Part shown: piece by piece, positions 30,339 through 41,384 of the stretch | Layout of the letters: each line of letters starts with the position of its first letter | How positions within the stretch are numbered: position 1 is the stretch's first letter | Assembly: GCA_019279435.1 (NCBI GenBank) | Contig: JAAALK010000082.1 | Location: 83,114,989-83,178,988, forward strand | DNA from: Zizania palustris | Taxonomy: Eukaryota > Streptophyta > Magnoliopsida > Poales > Poaceae | Length of the DNA: 64,000 bases | Direction: 5' to 3' | Program-made: the position numbers and the translations under genes | Notes under the pieces: generated by a model | What the model was told of the DNA's origin: nothing | Databases searched by the model: none | Seen by the model: only the letters and a program-made list of their open reading frames with translations

Positions 30339-32294
30339 CGAAAGTAGCGACCAGGGGGGGGGTGAATGGGCGCCTTTAAAAATTCTTTCGAATCAATGGC
30401 CTGTTCCCAATACCCAAAGCACCTCAAAAAACTACGCAGCAGAAAATAAACAGAAGGCCTAAGTCTAAAGGTTTCTAACCTAGAAGCAACTGTTGATAAA
30501 CAGAGAACTGTTAAAGTAGTGCAACTAGGTAGGTGAGTAAAGTATATCAGGCCTAAACTTCCCAATGCAATGATCTAAGTATATGTAAAGTGAAATGAGA
30601 AGTTACTGTCCAAATTTTGTCTCCTGTTCGGAACTTGGCGAAGCCTGCTTTGCCCGTCGAGGTCTGCTTCGGAGATGTTGACGAAGCCTGCTTCGGAGGT
30701 CAGTTGCGAATCTTGTCCGAGATGCCGAAGGTGTTTCGGTCTATCCTAGTTCGAAGGAGCAGGGCGCGAAGTATGCTTCGGGGCGAAGTGACAGAGTCGG
30801 AGCCTGATTCGAAGTGAATACTTCGAAGACAAGACTTCGAACACAACTTCGAACCGGAAGCTTCGAAGCAAAATCTTCGAACAGAAAGCTTTGAACACAA
30901 TACACAAACGGACAACCTTCGAACAAGGAAGCGAAGCCTGTCACACGACAGAAAACCAAGTCCGAAGCCTATACTCTACCTCCGAAAAGAGCAAGCTTCG
31001 AAAAGAGAAGCGAAGGGTGACACGCCACACAAAAGTCAGTGCGAGGCCTATCGGAACTACAAGCTTTGAACCCAACTTCGAAAACTATCGAGGTATGGAC
31101 TTCGAACAGCTAGAGTCGAACCCCCCTTCGCACTGTCGTTCGAAGTATGCGATGTTGTCCATTCAGAAAATGCTTCGAAGCTTAGCAACACAGGGCGCAA
31201 ACCAAAAATCGAAGATCGAACGAAGCCTTCGAAGATGTTAGATCGAAGCCTGCCTCACGGAGCTGAGGGGCTTCGAACAGAGGAGGGCTTCGCCAGGAAC
31301 ACAGCCAGAAAAGGTGATAGAGCCTGTCAGCTTCGATCAAAAAGCTGTGCAGTAGAAGGTAAAAAGCTGCACAGTGCACTGTAGCTGCAGAAAGGGAGTA
31401 CTACTTGCAACAGCAAGAACTAGTACTACTAGCGTGAAGAACACACCCAGCCGAAGCTTCCAAAGCCTCAAAAATCATGGGAAAACTTGCTATGCGAATG
31501 AAATGTAGCCATTAAAAACTTTGCAGATGCTGCACACAACGAAATAGGACCTTTACTGCAACATTAAATGCAAGGCATTAAACACAGGAGTAAAAACTTC
31601 CTGGCGGCGCAAGCAAGGAACAGGAGAAGAGAGAGGCAAGGCAAGAGACAAAAAGTGACCCAATTGAGTGGATTTGATTTCAGCCAAAAGGGTTAGTCCA
31701 AACCCTAGGGATTGGGGTCCTATTTATAGGCTGCCCAACACTAGGAATATTCTACCAGCCCCTTAGGGTTTTTACAGACGCAAGAATAAAGGACAAGACT
31801 CTACTGCCCTTAGGAATTTTTACAGACACGACTGACTGACTGTGGGCCTAGAGTTACAGATGACTTATCCAGAAGCTATGTTTTCGTAGCGACTACGGCT
31901 TCTCTTCTGGACAGTCGGATACAGAATCAATGGTTGTAAGTTTTACGCCGAAACTGACAAAGCCTCCACCAGCTTTGCACCAGGTACCCGGATTGGGCCG
32001 GCCCGACTCCGCAGCTCTCTCAGCCCGGCAATCGCTCACCGCCCGTGTACCTGAGTCAGTCCTGGTCAACAGCCCAGTGGGTCTTCTACTGCTTCTGGCC
32101 CATGCACCCGGATTGGGCCAGCCCGACTTCGCAGCCTCCTCTGCCCTACAGTCGCTCGCTGCCCGTGTACCTGAGTCACACGCGGCCCATGAAACAGCAG
32201 ATCTCCTCTCTTCTTTTGTCCTCTTTGACTATCGTTGACAATGACTCATCACTTCTGGAGCCATGAGGCCCACGCTATTCAGCATGACTCCTCA
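30339..32294 (-). repeat. S2 5' LTR (8 bp short)
   Basis: 1956-bp LTR beginning inside the normal terminus (CGAAAGTAGCGACC instead of TGTAGGACCGAAAG). It carries the same TTCGAA-rich middle as the left S2 LTR (about 30640-31300), a minus-strand TATA-like box near 31718-31730 and the CG-rich duplicated unit (about 31980-32180). Confidence 0.9.
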
Positions 32295-32299
32295 CTTGT
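32295..32299. repeat. Target-site duplication of S2 (right copy, cttgt)
   Basis: cttgt also lies at 9375-9379, on the other side of S2. This links the two flanks across 22.9 kb. Confidence 0.9.
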
Positions 32300-33087
32300 G
32301 AACCCTCCGTTAATCTACGTAACAGATTGCTACCTTCGTTCCACATACTGCAATACTTAGTAATTCGGTTTCTAGGCCAAATTGGCACTTGATCTTAACT
32401 TTGCTGCAGGTTTTACATTCGGAGCCCCTTCACCGAAGGTTTTCGGAGCTAGGAAGCTAGTTTTGGAGGTTGCTAGAGCACCCTTCAACGAGTCCCTGCT
32501 TCATTTGTCCATGCCGGATTCATTACGCTGCTGTCGTTCCGGACAAGTCTCGTGCGCTGGAGCTACTTTGCATCGGGGTCGCTTCGCATCGGGGTTACGC
32601 TAGAACGCTCCGCAACGGACTTCATCGTGCTAGCACTTTTTAGTAGCCTTCGTCACGCTAGCGCTCCACGTTGGATTTCGTCATGTCAAGAGGCTTCGCA
32701 CTAAACCCTGTCATTCGAAGACGATCACGCGTCACAATCTATTCAGATCCTGTCTTCGACCAGATCAGTCCGAACGCCGAAGGCTACCTTCGGCGCACCC
32801 TTCGCACTAGACGTCGAAGGCTCCCTTCGGTGACCCTTCAAACGGTACACTCCGAATCAATCAGGCTCAAATTGGCCAATTGATTTATTTTATCTATATA
32901 TTTTTCGGCTAATTGGATTATTTCTGTGTGATCTAATTATCTGGCGACTCCACCCCCTTGCCATTGTCAAGGATAGCCGGAACGCGATGTTAGTGTTGTG
33001 TTATGCTTAGATCATCCCTAAGTATCCACACGCTTTTGGATCATCGAACTAACCCAAGTGCGGTGGCACGTTTTCATGTCAACACAC
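32300..33087 (+). repeat. Gypsy B 5' LTR, 3' portion (probable)
   Basis: CTTCGG/CGAAGG-rich sequence (32410-32860), then an AT-rich stretch, ending in GTCAACACA just before a primer-like TTTTTGGTGACTCCGCTGG. The position directly before the primer site is the reason for calling it LTR; the second LTR is not in the window, so the boundary is inferred. Confidence 0.5.
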
Positions 33088-33091
33088 TTTT

Positions 33092-33109
33092 TGGTGACTC
33101 CGCTGGGGA
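33092..33109 (+). promoter_or_regulatory. Gypsy B primer-binding site (probable)
   Basis: TGGTGACTCCGCTGGGGA begins a few bases after the LTR-like end. Similar TGGCGACTCCGCTGGGGA sequences follow plant gypsy LTRs. The tRNA is not assigned. Confidence 0.6.
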
Positions 33110-33189
33110 AGGCTACGCCAACATGACAAGTACATCTAATCGACTAAAAGTACTTCTATGACGACTACTGCGTCTATATTGCCGATGGA

Positions 33190-33873
33190 TCCCACTAGGG
33201 GCACATAAATTGACAACCGCAACATCATGACACCCACCCTTGTAGACATCCGAGAAGAAGGTCGGGTGGAGATCAAGGCAAAGATGAAATAGCTACAATA
33301 CCTCATGCTTGGAAGCTATGTGAAGACACACGCGGGCTTCATCAAGTGTGACGTCAACATCCCTAGCCTCGCCCGAACCTAGGTAACACCAGTATCACCG
33401 CCTTTATCTTCTTTAGAGATTAAACAAAAGATATTCGCATCAGTAGGTCAAGCCGTTAGCGCTTCGCTTGCCAACCGTTTAGATTTGGCAGTTAGCTCCC
33501 AAGTAGAGGCGATGTTTAAAAGGTTCGCCTTTATTGAGGCCGTACTTCTAGCTCCGATTGCTAGCGTACCCCCGATGAATCGCATTCACAACATAACTTA
33601 CGGTAGTACTGGCAAAGCTATTCCATCTCTGGCCTTGACATCTACGACCAAGACCGGTCACCATGATTATGGCTAGGCTAACACTACTTACTATGCGCAA
33701 CCTCCACCTACGCCTGCGCTAGCTTTTCCCGCGTTGCCTGCGCCACATGCTCCCACACATACGCATAGACCTGAGCACGTAATGTATCCCGAGCCAGCAC
33801 GTGAGGAAGACCCCCACGGTTGGCACAGTAACATACCGCCACGTATCGTGCCCCCGCATGAGATAAGCACACA
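33190..33873 (+). pseudogene. Gypsy B gag, N-terminal region
   Basis: Degenerate coding sequence with several stops. The best-preserved stretch (about 33690-33873) is proline/histidine-rich (PALPAPHAPTHTH) and ends in a frame that carries straight on into the gag at 60287 once the CACTA element and one copy of its aca duplication are taken out. That continuity is the main evidence for gag. Confidence 0.65.
33871..33873. repeat. Target-site duplication of the CACTA element (left copy, aca)
   Basis: aca precedes the terminal CACTACTACAAA and is repeated at 60284-60286. CACTA transposons make 3-bp duplications. Confidence 0.85.
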
Positions 33874-33915
33874 CACTACTACAAACCGTCACTGTAGTGG
33901 CGTTGGGCAAAACCA
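33874..33915 (+). repeat. CACTA left terminal inverted repeat
   Basis: It starts CACTACTACAAACCGTCACT and pairs with the reverse complement of 60242-60283 with only a handful of differences over 42 bp. The TIR is where the transposase cuts. Confidence 0.9.
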
Positions 33916-34143
33916 CTGTAGTGGCAGACCATTAGATGCCCGCCACTACAGTTGCTAGTGCTGACGGCAGCACTGGAGCCCGCCACTATTGTTGGTAAAC
34001 TAGTGGCGGTCGGTGCTGACGTCATCCCGGACCGCCACTATTGTACCAATAGCAGTGGCGGGCGCTGGTGCTGCCCGCCGCTGCTAATATGGCCGCCACT
34101 AAAGTATTGATGACATCACTTGCGACCGCCACTACTATTCTAG
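33916..34143. repeat. CACTA 5' subterminal repeats
   Basis: Alternating direct and inverted copies of GGCGGGC / GCCCGCCAC(T/A)-type units (for example 33941-33953, 33979-33988, 34004-34013, 34053-34062, 34073-34080). They include one TGACGTCA (34017-34024) and a TGACATCA (about 34108-34115). In En/Spm-type elements such arrays bind the DNA-binding transposase protein. Confidence 0.85.
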
Positions 34144-34151
34144 CTATAAAT
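34144..34151 (+). promoter_or_regulatory. TATA box of the tnp2 gene (probable)
   Basis: CTATAAAT directly after the last subterminal repeat and about 570 bp before the tnp2 ATG. A 5' leader with an intron is likely, since TTTTAG precedes the ATG at 34722. The stretch 34152-34721 is AT-rich and shows no gene. Confidence 0.6.
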
Positions 34152-34721
34152 GCGCAGCTTCTTCCTCCCCGAGCTCTACCGGAGTTCGCATTTAATTTTG
34201 TCCGTACAATGGCAACAAAAATCTAGATAAAGAGGGGGAGGCTTTGTTTTTGTTTCTTTTGAAGGATTTCATTCTAGGAGGTAAATCCATGCCGAATCTC
34301 ACATTTATTTTGTATTTAATCATGTATACAATGAGTTATTAGCGTTTTACTAATTTAGGGTTTGTGAATAGAAATTTTCAAATAATCTTCCATTTACAGT
34401 GTTACCTTCTCCCAAATGAACAAATATGACCCTCCTCACAATTATTCATCACTTGTATATTGATTTACGTCATTTTAATCTCTTTTTTAATTTGATTTAT
34501 GATTATAGATCTAGAGTTATGTTGTTTGGAGAGAGAGAAACCAATATAGTTAATTTATTTAATAATTTTTTCTGCTTAATAAATAGTTTTAATTAAAGCA
34601 TTGAGGATTTTTAATTAATGTTGTTATGAGCGATAATAAATCAATATATTTTCAATTTGTAAATTACTAAAATTAACAATAATGAATTTATTAATATTTT
34701 TTCAAATAATATATGTTTTAG

Positions 34722-37700
34722 ATGGAGCACAGGTCCTGGATGTACTCGTCCAACGACGGAGATGTGGCATATTTTAACAGAGTAACTGAATTTACCGAAG
34801 CTGCCGCACAATATGCTTCCCGTCAGAGTGAAGAGGCAATATATTGTCCTTGTAAAGTTTGTAAAAACGAAGCGATGTATCCGTGTTCTGATCGTGAAAC
34901 CATACGATTTCACTTGTTGAAAAATGGTTTCGTGAAGAACTATTATATATGGACAAAACACGGTGATATGGGCCAAAATCCTCCTGATGATTCTGATGTG
35001 CCGCAAGATGCTCATCAACATAGAAGAGGTTGTGATCATACATCCGACATAACACATGATGATGTTGATCAACATGATGATGATGACGCCTTTGATGTCG
35101 AGGAACTGATGCGAAATGTTGCGCCTGAGGTGTCGTTGCAGAGAACTACAACCAAAGGATACGATAACTTTGAAGCACTTGACAAAGCATCAAAAAACCT
35201 TCTTTACGAGGAACGCCATGGATGCGATAAGCAGTATACTGTGTTGTACACAATTCTTGAGCTTATGAAACTGAAGGCCAGCAATGGATGGGCTGACACT
35301 AGTTTTTCAGATTTTTTACAACTCCTAAAAAAGGTTTTGCCAAAACCCAATGGTTTACCATCTGATACGTACCATGCAAAGAAGATGATTTGTCCGTTGA
35401 CTTTGGGCGTTCAGAAGATTCATGCATGCCCGAACCACTGTATCCTATATCGAAAAGAGTATGGATTGTTATAGAGATGTCCGCAGTGCAACGCGAGTCG
35501 ATACAAACGTCCAAATGACTGTGTGGAGGACTACAATGACCACCAGAAGAAGAATAACAAGAGGTTGCAGAAGAGGAATAAAAATGTTATTGAAGACCAT
35601 CCTGGAAAAAAGACGAAGAGGAAAGTTCTAGCCTTAGTAATGTGGTACCTACCGGTGATTGATCGCTTGAAACGTATGTTCTCTAATCCTAGAGATGCTG
35701 AACTATTAATCTGGCATTTCGCTGGGCGAAAGAAGGATGGAAAACTTCGGCACCCTGCGGATGCTAGGCAGTGGAAATCATTTTACCTGCCCCATCCAGA
35801 TTTCTCGGACGATCCTAGAAATATCAGGATGGGACTTAGCACGGATGGAATGAATCCCTTCGGTGAGATGAGGAACCCACATAGTACGTGGCCAGTCTTT
35901 CTATGCTTGTTCAACATTCCATCATGGTTGTGCCATAAAAGAAAATACCTTATGCTCACTACTGTAATTTCTGGTCCAAAACAACCTGGCAATGACATTG
36001 ATATCCTTCTAGAACCTTTGATGGAGGATATGAAACATCTATGGGAACATGGTGTCTGTGTGTGGGATGAGAACAGGAAAGAGCACTTCAATCTAAGAGC
36101 CATAATCTTTTGCACCATAGCTGACAACCCAGGACGCATGTCCCTAACAGGACAGGTTAAAGGAAAGACAGCATGTGTAGTGTGTGTGGACTAGACAGAA
36201 TCTATGCATCTTCCATCATTCGTTAAGACGATATATATGCGACACCGCAGATTTTTACCAAAAAACCACAAATATCGAAGAAATAGGAACCATTTCGACG
36301 ATACAATCGAGCTTGGACAGCCTCCATGAAATCGAGATGGCAAATTTCTATTCGAAATGGTAAAGAATATCAAAGTTGTTTTCGGAAAGAAGAGGAAGAA
36401 ATCTGAAAAAATTTCAAAGGACTCTCCATTTAAAAAGCAGTCGATCTTCTTTAGATATTTGCTCTGTTGGAAGGAGTTGGAGATTGGTCATGCTATCGAT
36501 ACAATGCACGTTGAGAACAATGCCTTCGAAAGCACTATCGGTATTTTGTTAGACATACCGGGCAAATCAAAAGATGGACTCAAAGTACGAAGGGACCTTC
36601 AAACTCTCGGAATTAGACCCGAGCTTCACCCACAGGAAAGGTCCAATGGAAATTCTTTCCATCCGGCTGCTAGCTATAACCTCACAATTGACGAGAAAAG
36701 ATCAATCTGCAGGTGTCTACATGGAATTAGAGTTCCAACAGGATTCTCAACGAATATAAAGAATATTGTCTCCGTAGCAGATTTGAGGATGAGCGGCTAC
36801 AACACTCATGATTGTCATGTTATGCTTGGGCTACTCCTCGCCATCACAGTAAGAGGAGTCAAACATTCATTTCTGAAGATGGTGATAACACGCATGTGTC
36901 ACTTCTTCAATGTCATATCAAAGAAGGTGGTCGACACTGAAGAGTTAAATGAATTACGTAAACAAATGAGGGAGACTATGTGTCAGCTTGAGATGTGCTT
37001 TCCTCCTTCATATTTTGATATTATGGAGCACTATATGATACATATAGCAGACCAAATCTTTGTTCTCAGGCCAACGTACCTGCACAATATGTATGCATAC
37101 GAGCGTCTAATGGTTATCTTCAAGGGTTACGTACGAAATCGTGCTTATCCAGAGGGTTCCATGATAGAGGACTACACGACTGAGGAAGTCATTGAGTGCT
37201 ACGCAGATTGCATAAGAGATGGAAGACCAATAGGAGTTCCCGTGTCCCGGCACCATGGAAGACTCACCGGTAAAGGAACTAAAGGCAGGAAAATCATACG
37301 AGACAATAGTTACCAAACAATAAGAAAATCACATTACAGTGTAATGCATCAGTTGGCGATTATGAGACCATATGTTGAACAACACCTGCAAGAGCTTCGT
37401 GAAAAGAATGAATATCGCGATGAACAATGGATTATGAAAGAACACAAAAGAGTCAGCGCCAAAATAGTGGTGTCAGAGGAGAAGCAGAAGATAGCACTGG
37501 ACAAAAGAATGCTTACTATGGATACATCGAAGAAATATGGGAACTTAACTACGGGAACTCTATAGAAATCCCTGTATTTAAGTGTCAGTGGGTCAGACAT
37601 CCAGAAGGTGTGGAGGTGGATGATTACGGGTTTACGATAGTTGACCTTAATAAGGTGGATTATAAAGATGACCCTTGGATACTCACTCAATCCGTGGCAC

Positions 37701-37933
37701 AAGTATTTTACATACTTGATCCTAAAGATGAGAAAAAATACATCGTTGCTCTAGGAAAACAAAGAATTGTTGGAGTTGATGGAGTCGAAGACGAAGAAGA
37801 ATGCAATCAGTTTGATGAGGTGCCGTTTTTCGTTGACATATCAAGGATCAATGTGGTTGAAGCAAAACTGTCATTTGACAGTGTGATTCCTTATCTACGC
37901 ACCAATGGCGATGGAAAATTAGTGCAAGGCTAG
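34722..37933 (+). pseudogene. CACTA tnp2-type transposase (TNPD-like), broken
   Basis: A single reading frame from 34722 is interrupted only by three in-frame stops (35472-35474, 36192-36194, 36327-36329) up to 37440, then the frame changes. Domains in order: transposase-associated N-terminus (SWMY... with CPCKVCKN and HLLKNGF, residues about 3-80), tnp2 transposase core (from about 35150 to 36190, with LSTDGMNPFGEMR, SGPKQPGNDIDI, TIADNPGRMSLTG), DUF4218 (about 36780-37200, DCHVMLGLLL, FFNVIS, MCFPPSYFDIM, RNRAYPEGSM) and DUF4216 (about 37590-37780, in another frame). Sequence normally found between DUF4218 and DUF4216 is missing, which suggests an out-of-frame deletion near 37440-37455. The family catalyses excision and integration. 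Confidence 0.92.
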
Positions 37934-38237
37934 ATCATTTATGTTTAGCGTGCGTATTTGTAAAATCAATTATGTCATTTATTGTTAAAACATTTTCAAG
38001 ATCAAATGAGGATTTAATTAAACATCAATAGAAAATTTATTAAACAACAATAGAAAATTTTTTAAAAATTTAATTTTTGGGGCCAACAGCAAGGTTCAAA
38101 CCTCAAACCGCCTGCCGGTAGCGAGGTTCGAACCTCGAACCGCATGGCCCCAAGTGAGCCCCGCGCACCACTGCGCTAATAAGTGTTTCACATCAATGTA
38201 GGAAGAGTATTATATGCTATATATAATCCCTACCTAT
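37934..38237. other. Non-coding interval with tRNA-like module 1
   Basis: AT-rich sequence after tnp2. On the minus strand, 38178-38095 has an A-box-like TAGCGCAGTGG (38168-38178) followed by a B-box-like GGTTCGAACC (38125-38134) and a second, altered copy (GGTTTGAACC, 38093-38102). It is the first of four such modules in the element. Confidence 0.6.
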
Positions 38238-38332
38238 ATTAGTAGTGGCGGGCTGGATGACGTCAGCATGCCCGCCACTACTAAGGCAGAATGACGTCAG
38301 CATGCCCGCCACTGCTAATACACCTATATATA
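38238..38332 (+). promoter_or_regulatory. Internal subterminal cassette 1 with TATA box
   Basis: An inverted pair of GTAGTGGCGGGC/GCCCGCCACTAC units with two TGACGTCA sites (38258-38265, 38292-38299) and then a TATA box CTATATATA (38324-38332). The following leader (CCGTCCGAAAACCTAG) matches the leader of cassette 3 at 41600. Confidence 0.7.
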
Positions 38333-38387
38333 CTTTCCACTCCCGCCGTCCGAAAACCTAGGTTCATTTTCTAAACCCTAAACTCCC

Positions 38388-39214
38388 ATGTCGCCCCCCT
38401 CCTCCCGTCGCCGCCGTCGACATCCCGGAGCACGTCGACGCTGCCCTCCGCCTGTCGCCGCCTTCCTCGAAGCCCGTCTCGGCGCCACCCGTCGCCGCCA
38501 TCCAGTCAGTAAATGTTAGATAACCTATCTTTAGTCTTATTTTATTCATGCTTAGGGTTAAAATGATTTCTAATTGTTATATTAATTTATGCGTGGTAAT
38601 ATAATTTAGTATAATATTACTAGTAGAATGCACTATAACAATAATGTTTTTTAATGTACTATAAAAAATTTCTGAGAAAAAAAATTTCCACTATAACAAT
38701 AATGTTTTTTAATGTACTATAATATTACTAGCTTAGGGTTTTTTAATGTTATATCAATGTGACAAAAAAATTGCAGATGGCTCCTCCTAAGATTGAACCA
38801 AATAGTGGATCCTCAGACTCTACATCAAGTGGCGTGTGTGAGGTTTGCAAATGCGGTAAACATAAGGTACATGATGGTATAGTTTGCAGTTGTTTGGCGA
38901 AGAAAGTGATTCTCATAATGGACTCCGACTCGGAGGACGACTCGCGATCGCCGCAACCAGATAGGGTAAGTGTTGGCAGACGGAAGAATGATGAGACAAC
39001 CGGTGGTAGAGGGAAACATGCCGAGGCTAGCGGTGGAAAAGGGAAGCATGTAGAGCAATGCGACAGCAAGAGGAGGAAGGAGGCAAGATCCTCTTTTTAT
39101 GCAAATTTTATATTTTTATCATCCAATTCAATCATTGATAATAAGTTGTTCTCACTATCGCCGCCGCGTGTATTTTCTTGTTCAGGAACATGGAGAGCAG
39201 TTCAGACTGCCTAA
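38388..39214 (+). CDS. Small CACTA-internal gene of unknown function (putative)
   Basis: After the cassette-1 TATA box an ATG at 38388 opens a short arginine/proline-rich exon up to a GT near 38517. A likely acceptor TTGCAG precedes another ATG at 38777, which opens a frame through 39214 with a cysteine cluster (CEVCKCGKHKVHDGIVC), an acidic stretch and lysine/glycine-rich repeats (GGRGKHAEASGGKGKHVE). A second acceptor-like TTGTTCAG at about 39185 may start a last exon. I do not recognise the product. A zinc-binding or nucleic-acid-binding accessory protein would fit the composition, but this is a guess. Confidence 0.4.
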
Positions 39215-39939
39215 TGATGCTGAGTTGGTTGAGGATTGGCAAGTTGAGGCTTTTAATCTGTTTAACCAGAAATAGGTTGGGTTTGTGCCGAGGAAGAAGA
39301 AGAAGCTCCAAACCATATCTTTCTTCTGGGTTTGACCAGTAGTGCGTTTTGATGTGTAAGCTGGTTTCCCCAGCCTGGACTTATGTTTGTTTACTTTCTT
39401 TCAAATAAACACGATGTGTCAAGCGAGCCCCCGCACCACCGCGCTACAAAGTCTCGATCATATCGTAACAACATGTAATAAAAACACACTTAATGAAATA
39501 AAAACAGTAAACTAAGGGAGAAAAATACCAATTTTTCCAATTAGAATATTGGTGTTGTATTTTTATTGTACAAAAAGTTTCAATTTCAAAGGAAGAATAT
39601 ACTATAGATTTTGCTTTCAAACCTCAGTCATTTCTTCTCTAAACCCTAATGCATCCCCGGAGAATCTCATGTTTCTTAATGAAATAAAAAAAGTAAAGTG
39701 AGGCAGAAAAATAGCAATTTTTTAAATTTGATAAGTTATGATGTATTTTTATTGTTAAAAAAATTAGAATAGAAATGTAAAAAAAATGTTTGGATGCTAG
39801 CAGCAAGGTTCGAACCTCAAACTGCCTGCAGGCAGCAAGGTTCGAACCTCAAACCGCATGGCACCAAAGCAACCCCCGCACCACTGCGCTACAAAGTGTT
39901 TCTCGACATGAGTGGCAACATATGCTAGATAACCCCACC
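39215..39939. repeat. AT-rich repeat units with tRNA-like module 2
   Basis: Contains one copy of an AT-rich unit (AAGTTATGATGTATTTTTATTG type) also seen near 40090, 40960 and 41120, and a tRNA-like module on the minus strand: A box 39881-39891, B boxes 39839-39848 and 39807-39816. A lone A-box-like half lies at about 39436-39450. No gene apart from the possible last exon at 39187-39270. Confidence 0.6.
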
Positions 39940-40060
39940 AGCGGCGGGCGGATTAGTAGTGGCGGGCATGATGACGTCACCAGCCCGCCACTGCTATCCT
40001 TTTAGTAGTGGCGGTCGCATGATGTCATCGGCCCGCCACCACTAAGTCGAGTGACGTACA
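39940..40060. repeat. Internal subterminal cassette 2
   Basis: Inverted GGCGGGC units (GTAGTGGCGGGCATGATGACGTCAC and its partner GCCCGCCACTGC, then GTGGCGGTCGC with GCCCGCCACCAC). One TGACGTCA at 39972-39979, plus altered forms TGATGTCA and TGACGTAC. No TATA box follows. Confidence 0.65.
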
Positions 40061-41384
40061 CTGAGACAGAAAAATACCAACTTTTTAAATTTGATAAATT
40101 ATGATGTATTTTTATTGTTAAAAAAATTCAAGTTCAACGAGGATTTAAACATCAATAAAAAAGTGCTGAAAATTTAAAAAAGTACAAAACAGAAAAAATG
40201 TTGATTTGGCGCTAGCAGCAAGGTTCGAACCTCAAACCGCCTGTCGGCAGCAAGGTTCGAACCTCAAACCGCATGGCACCTAAGAACCCCCAGCACCACT
40301 GCGCTACAAAGTATTTCTCGGTTATTTGTGCATTGTATGCTAGATAATCCCTACCTCTACGTGGACTTTTTTGCATTTAAATACCAATTTCTGTTAATGA
40401 AAAATACCAATTTTTGCAATTAGAATAATGGTGTTGTATTTTTATTGTACAAAAAGTTTCATGTTCAAAGGAAGAATCAACTATAGGTTTTGCTTTCAAA
40501 CCTGAGTCATTTCATCTCTAAACCCTAATTCATCCCCGCAGAATCTTAGGTTTCTTAACGCCCTACATAATTATTTTCTCGAAACAATTTTATTTTTATG
40601 ACAACATCTATGGATCGATCATATCATAACAACATGACAAGTCTCATCTTTTTTAGACTTTATTTTATTTTTTGAGGATTAAAAAACTATAAAAATACAA
40701 GTTGTCGATCGAGTGTTGTGGAAACCTACATTTTTTATGATGGTTTTAAATTTACTAGATAATAATAACTAATTATAGAGTCAAAACATGAATATGGTTT
40801 TTCTATAAATTTTGGTGAATTATTTCATGTCTTGTAGTTCAAATTGAACTTATTTTGACTTTGATCATAAAAACACACTTAATGAAATAAAAACAGTAAA
40901 CTAAGGGAGAAAAGGTAAAGTGAGGCAGAAAAATACCAATTTTTTAAATTTGATAAGTTATGATGTATTTTTATTGTTAAAAAAATCAAGTTCAAACTAG
41001 ATTTTGCTTTCAAACCTCAGTCATTTGTTCTCTAAACCCTAATGCATCCCCGGAGAATCTCATGTTTCTTAATGAAATAAAAAAAAGTAAAGTGAGGCAG
41101 AAAAATACCAATTTTTTAAATTTGATAAGTTATGATATATTTTTATTGTTAAAAAAATCAAGTTCAAACTATAATTTAAACATGAATAAAAAAGTCATGA
41201 AAATTAGAATAGAAATGTAAAAAAATGATTGGATGCTAGCAGCAAGGTTCGAACATCAAACCGCCTGCAGGCAGCAAGGTTCGAACCTCGAACCGCATGG
41301 CACAAAAGCAACCCCCGCACCACTGCGCTACAAAGTGTTTCTCGACGTTAGAGGCAACGTATGCTAGATAACCACCACCTCTCA
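40061..41384. repeat. AT-rich repeat units with tRNA-like modules 3 and 4
   Basis: Several imperfect copies of an AT-rich unit of several hundred bp (GAGGCAGAAAAATACCAATTT, AAACCTCAGTCATTT motifs) are arranged directly. tRNA-like modules on the minus strand: A box 40296-40306 with B boxes 40254-40263 and 40222-40231; A box 41320-41330 with B box 41278-41287 and a damaged second one near 41246. No protein gene seen. Confidence 0.6.

Larger units (their letters stand above)
9380..32294 (-). mobile_element. S2: Sirevirus-like element interrupted by S3
   Basis: Outer boundaries are TGTAGG at 9380 and CTCA at 32294, with cttgt at 9375-9379 and 32295-32299. Without S3 the element is about 10.6 kb. 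Order in element direction: 5' LTR (30339-32294), truncated gag (30338-29333, then 17054-15847), pol (15844-12653), 3' non-coding region with polypurine tracts, 3' LTR (9380-11341). The start of gag, the primer site and the last 8 bp of the 5' LTR are deleted, so it cannot be mobile. Confidence 0.9.

Noticed and set aside
39807..39891. A functional tRNA gene
   Set aside because: A and B boxes are present, but the T-loop is short and no clean acceptor or anticodon stem could be drawn, so I call it tRNA-like only.
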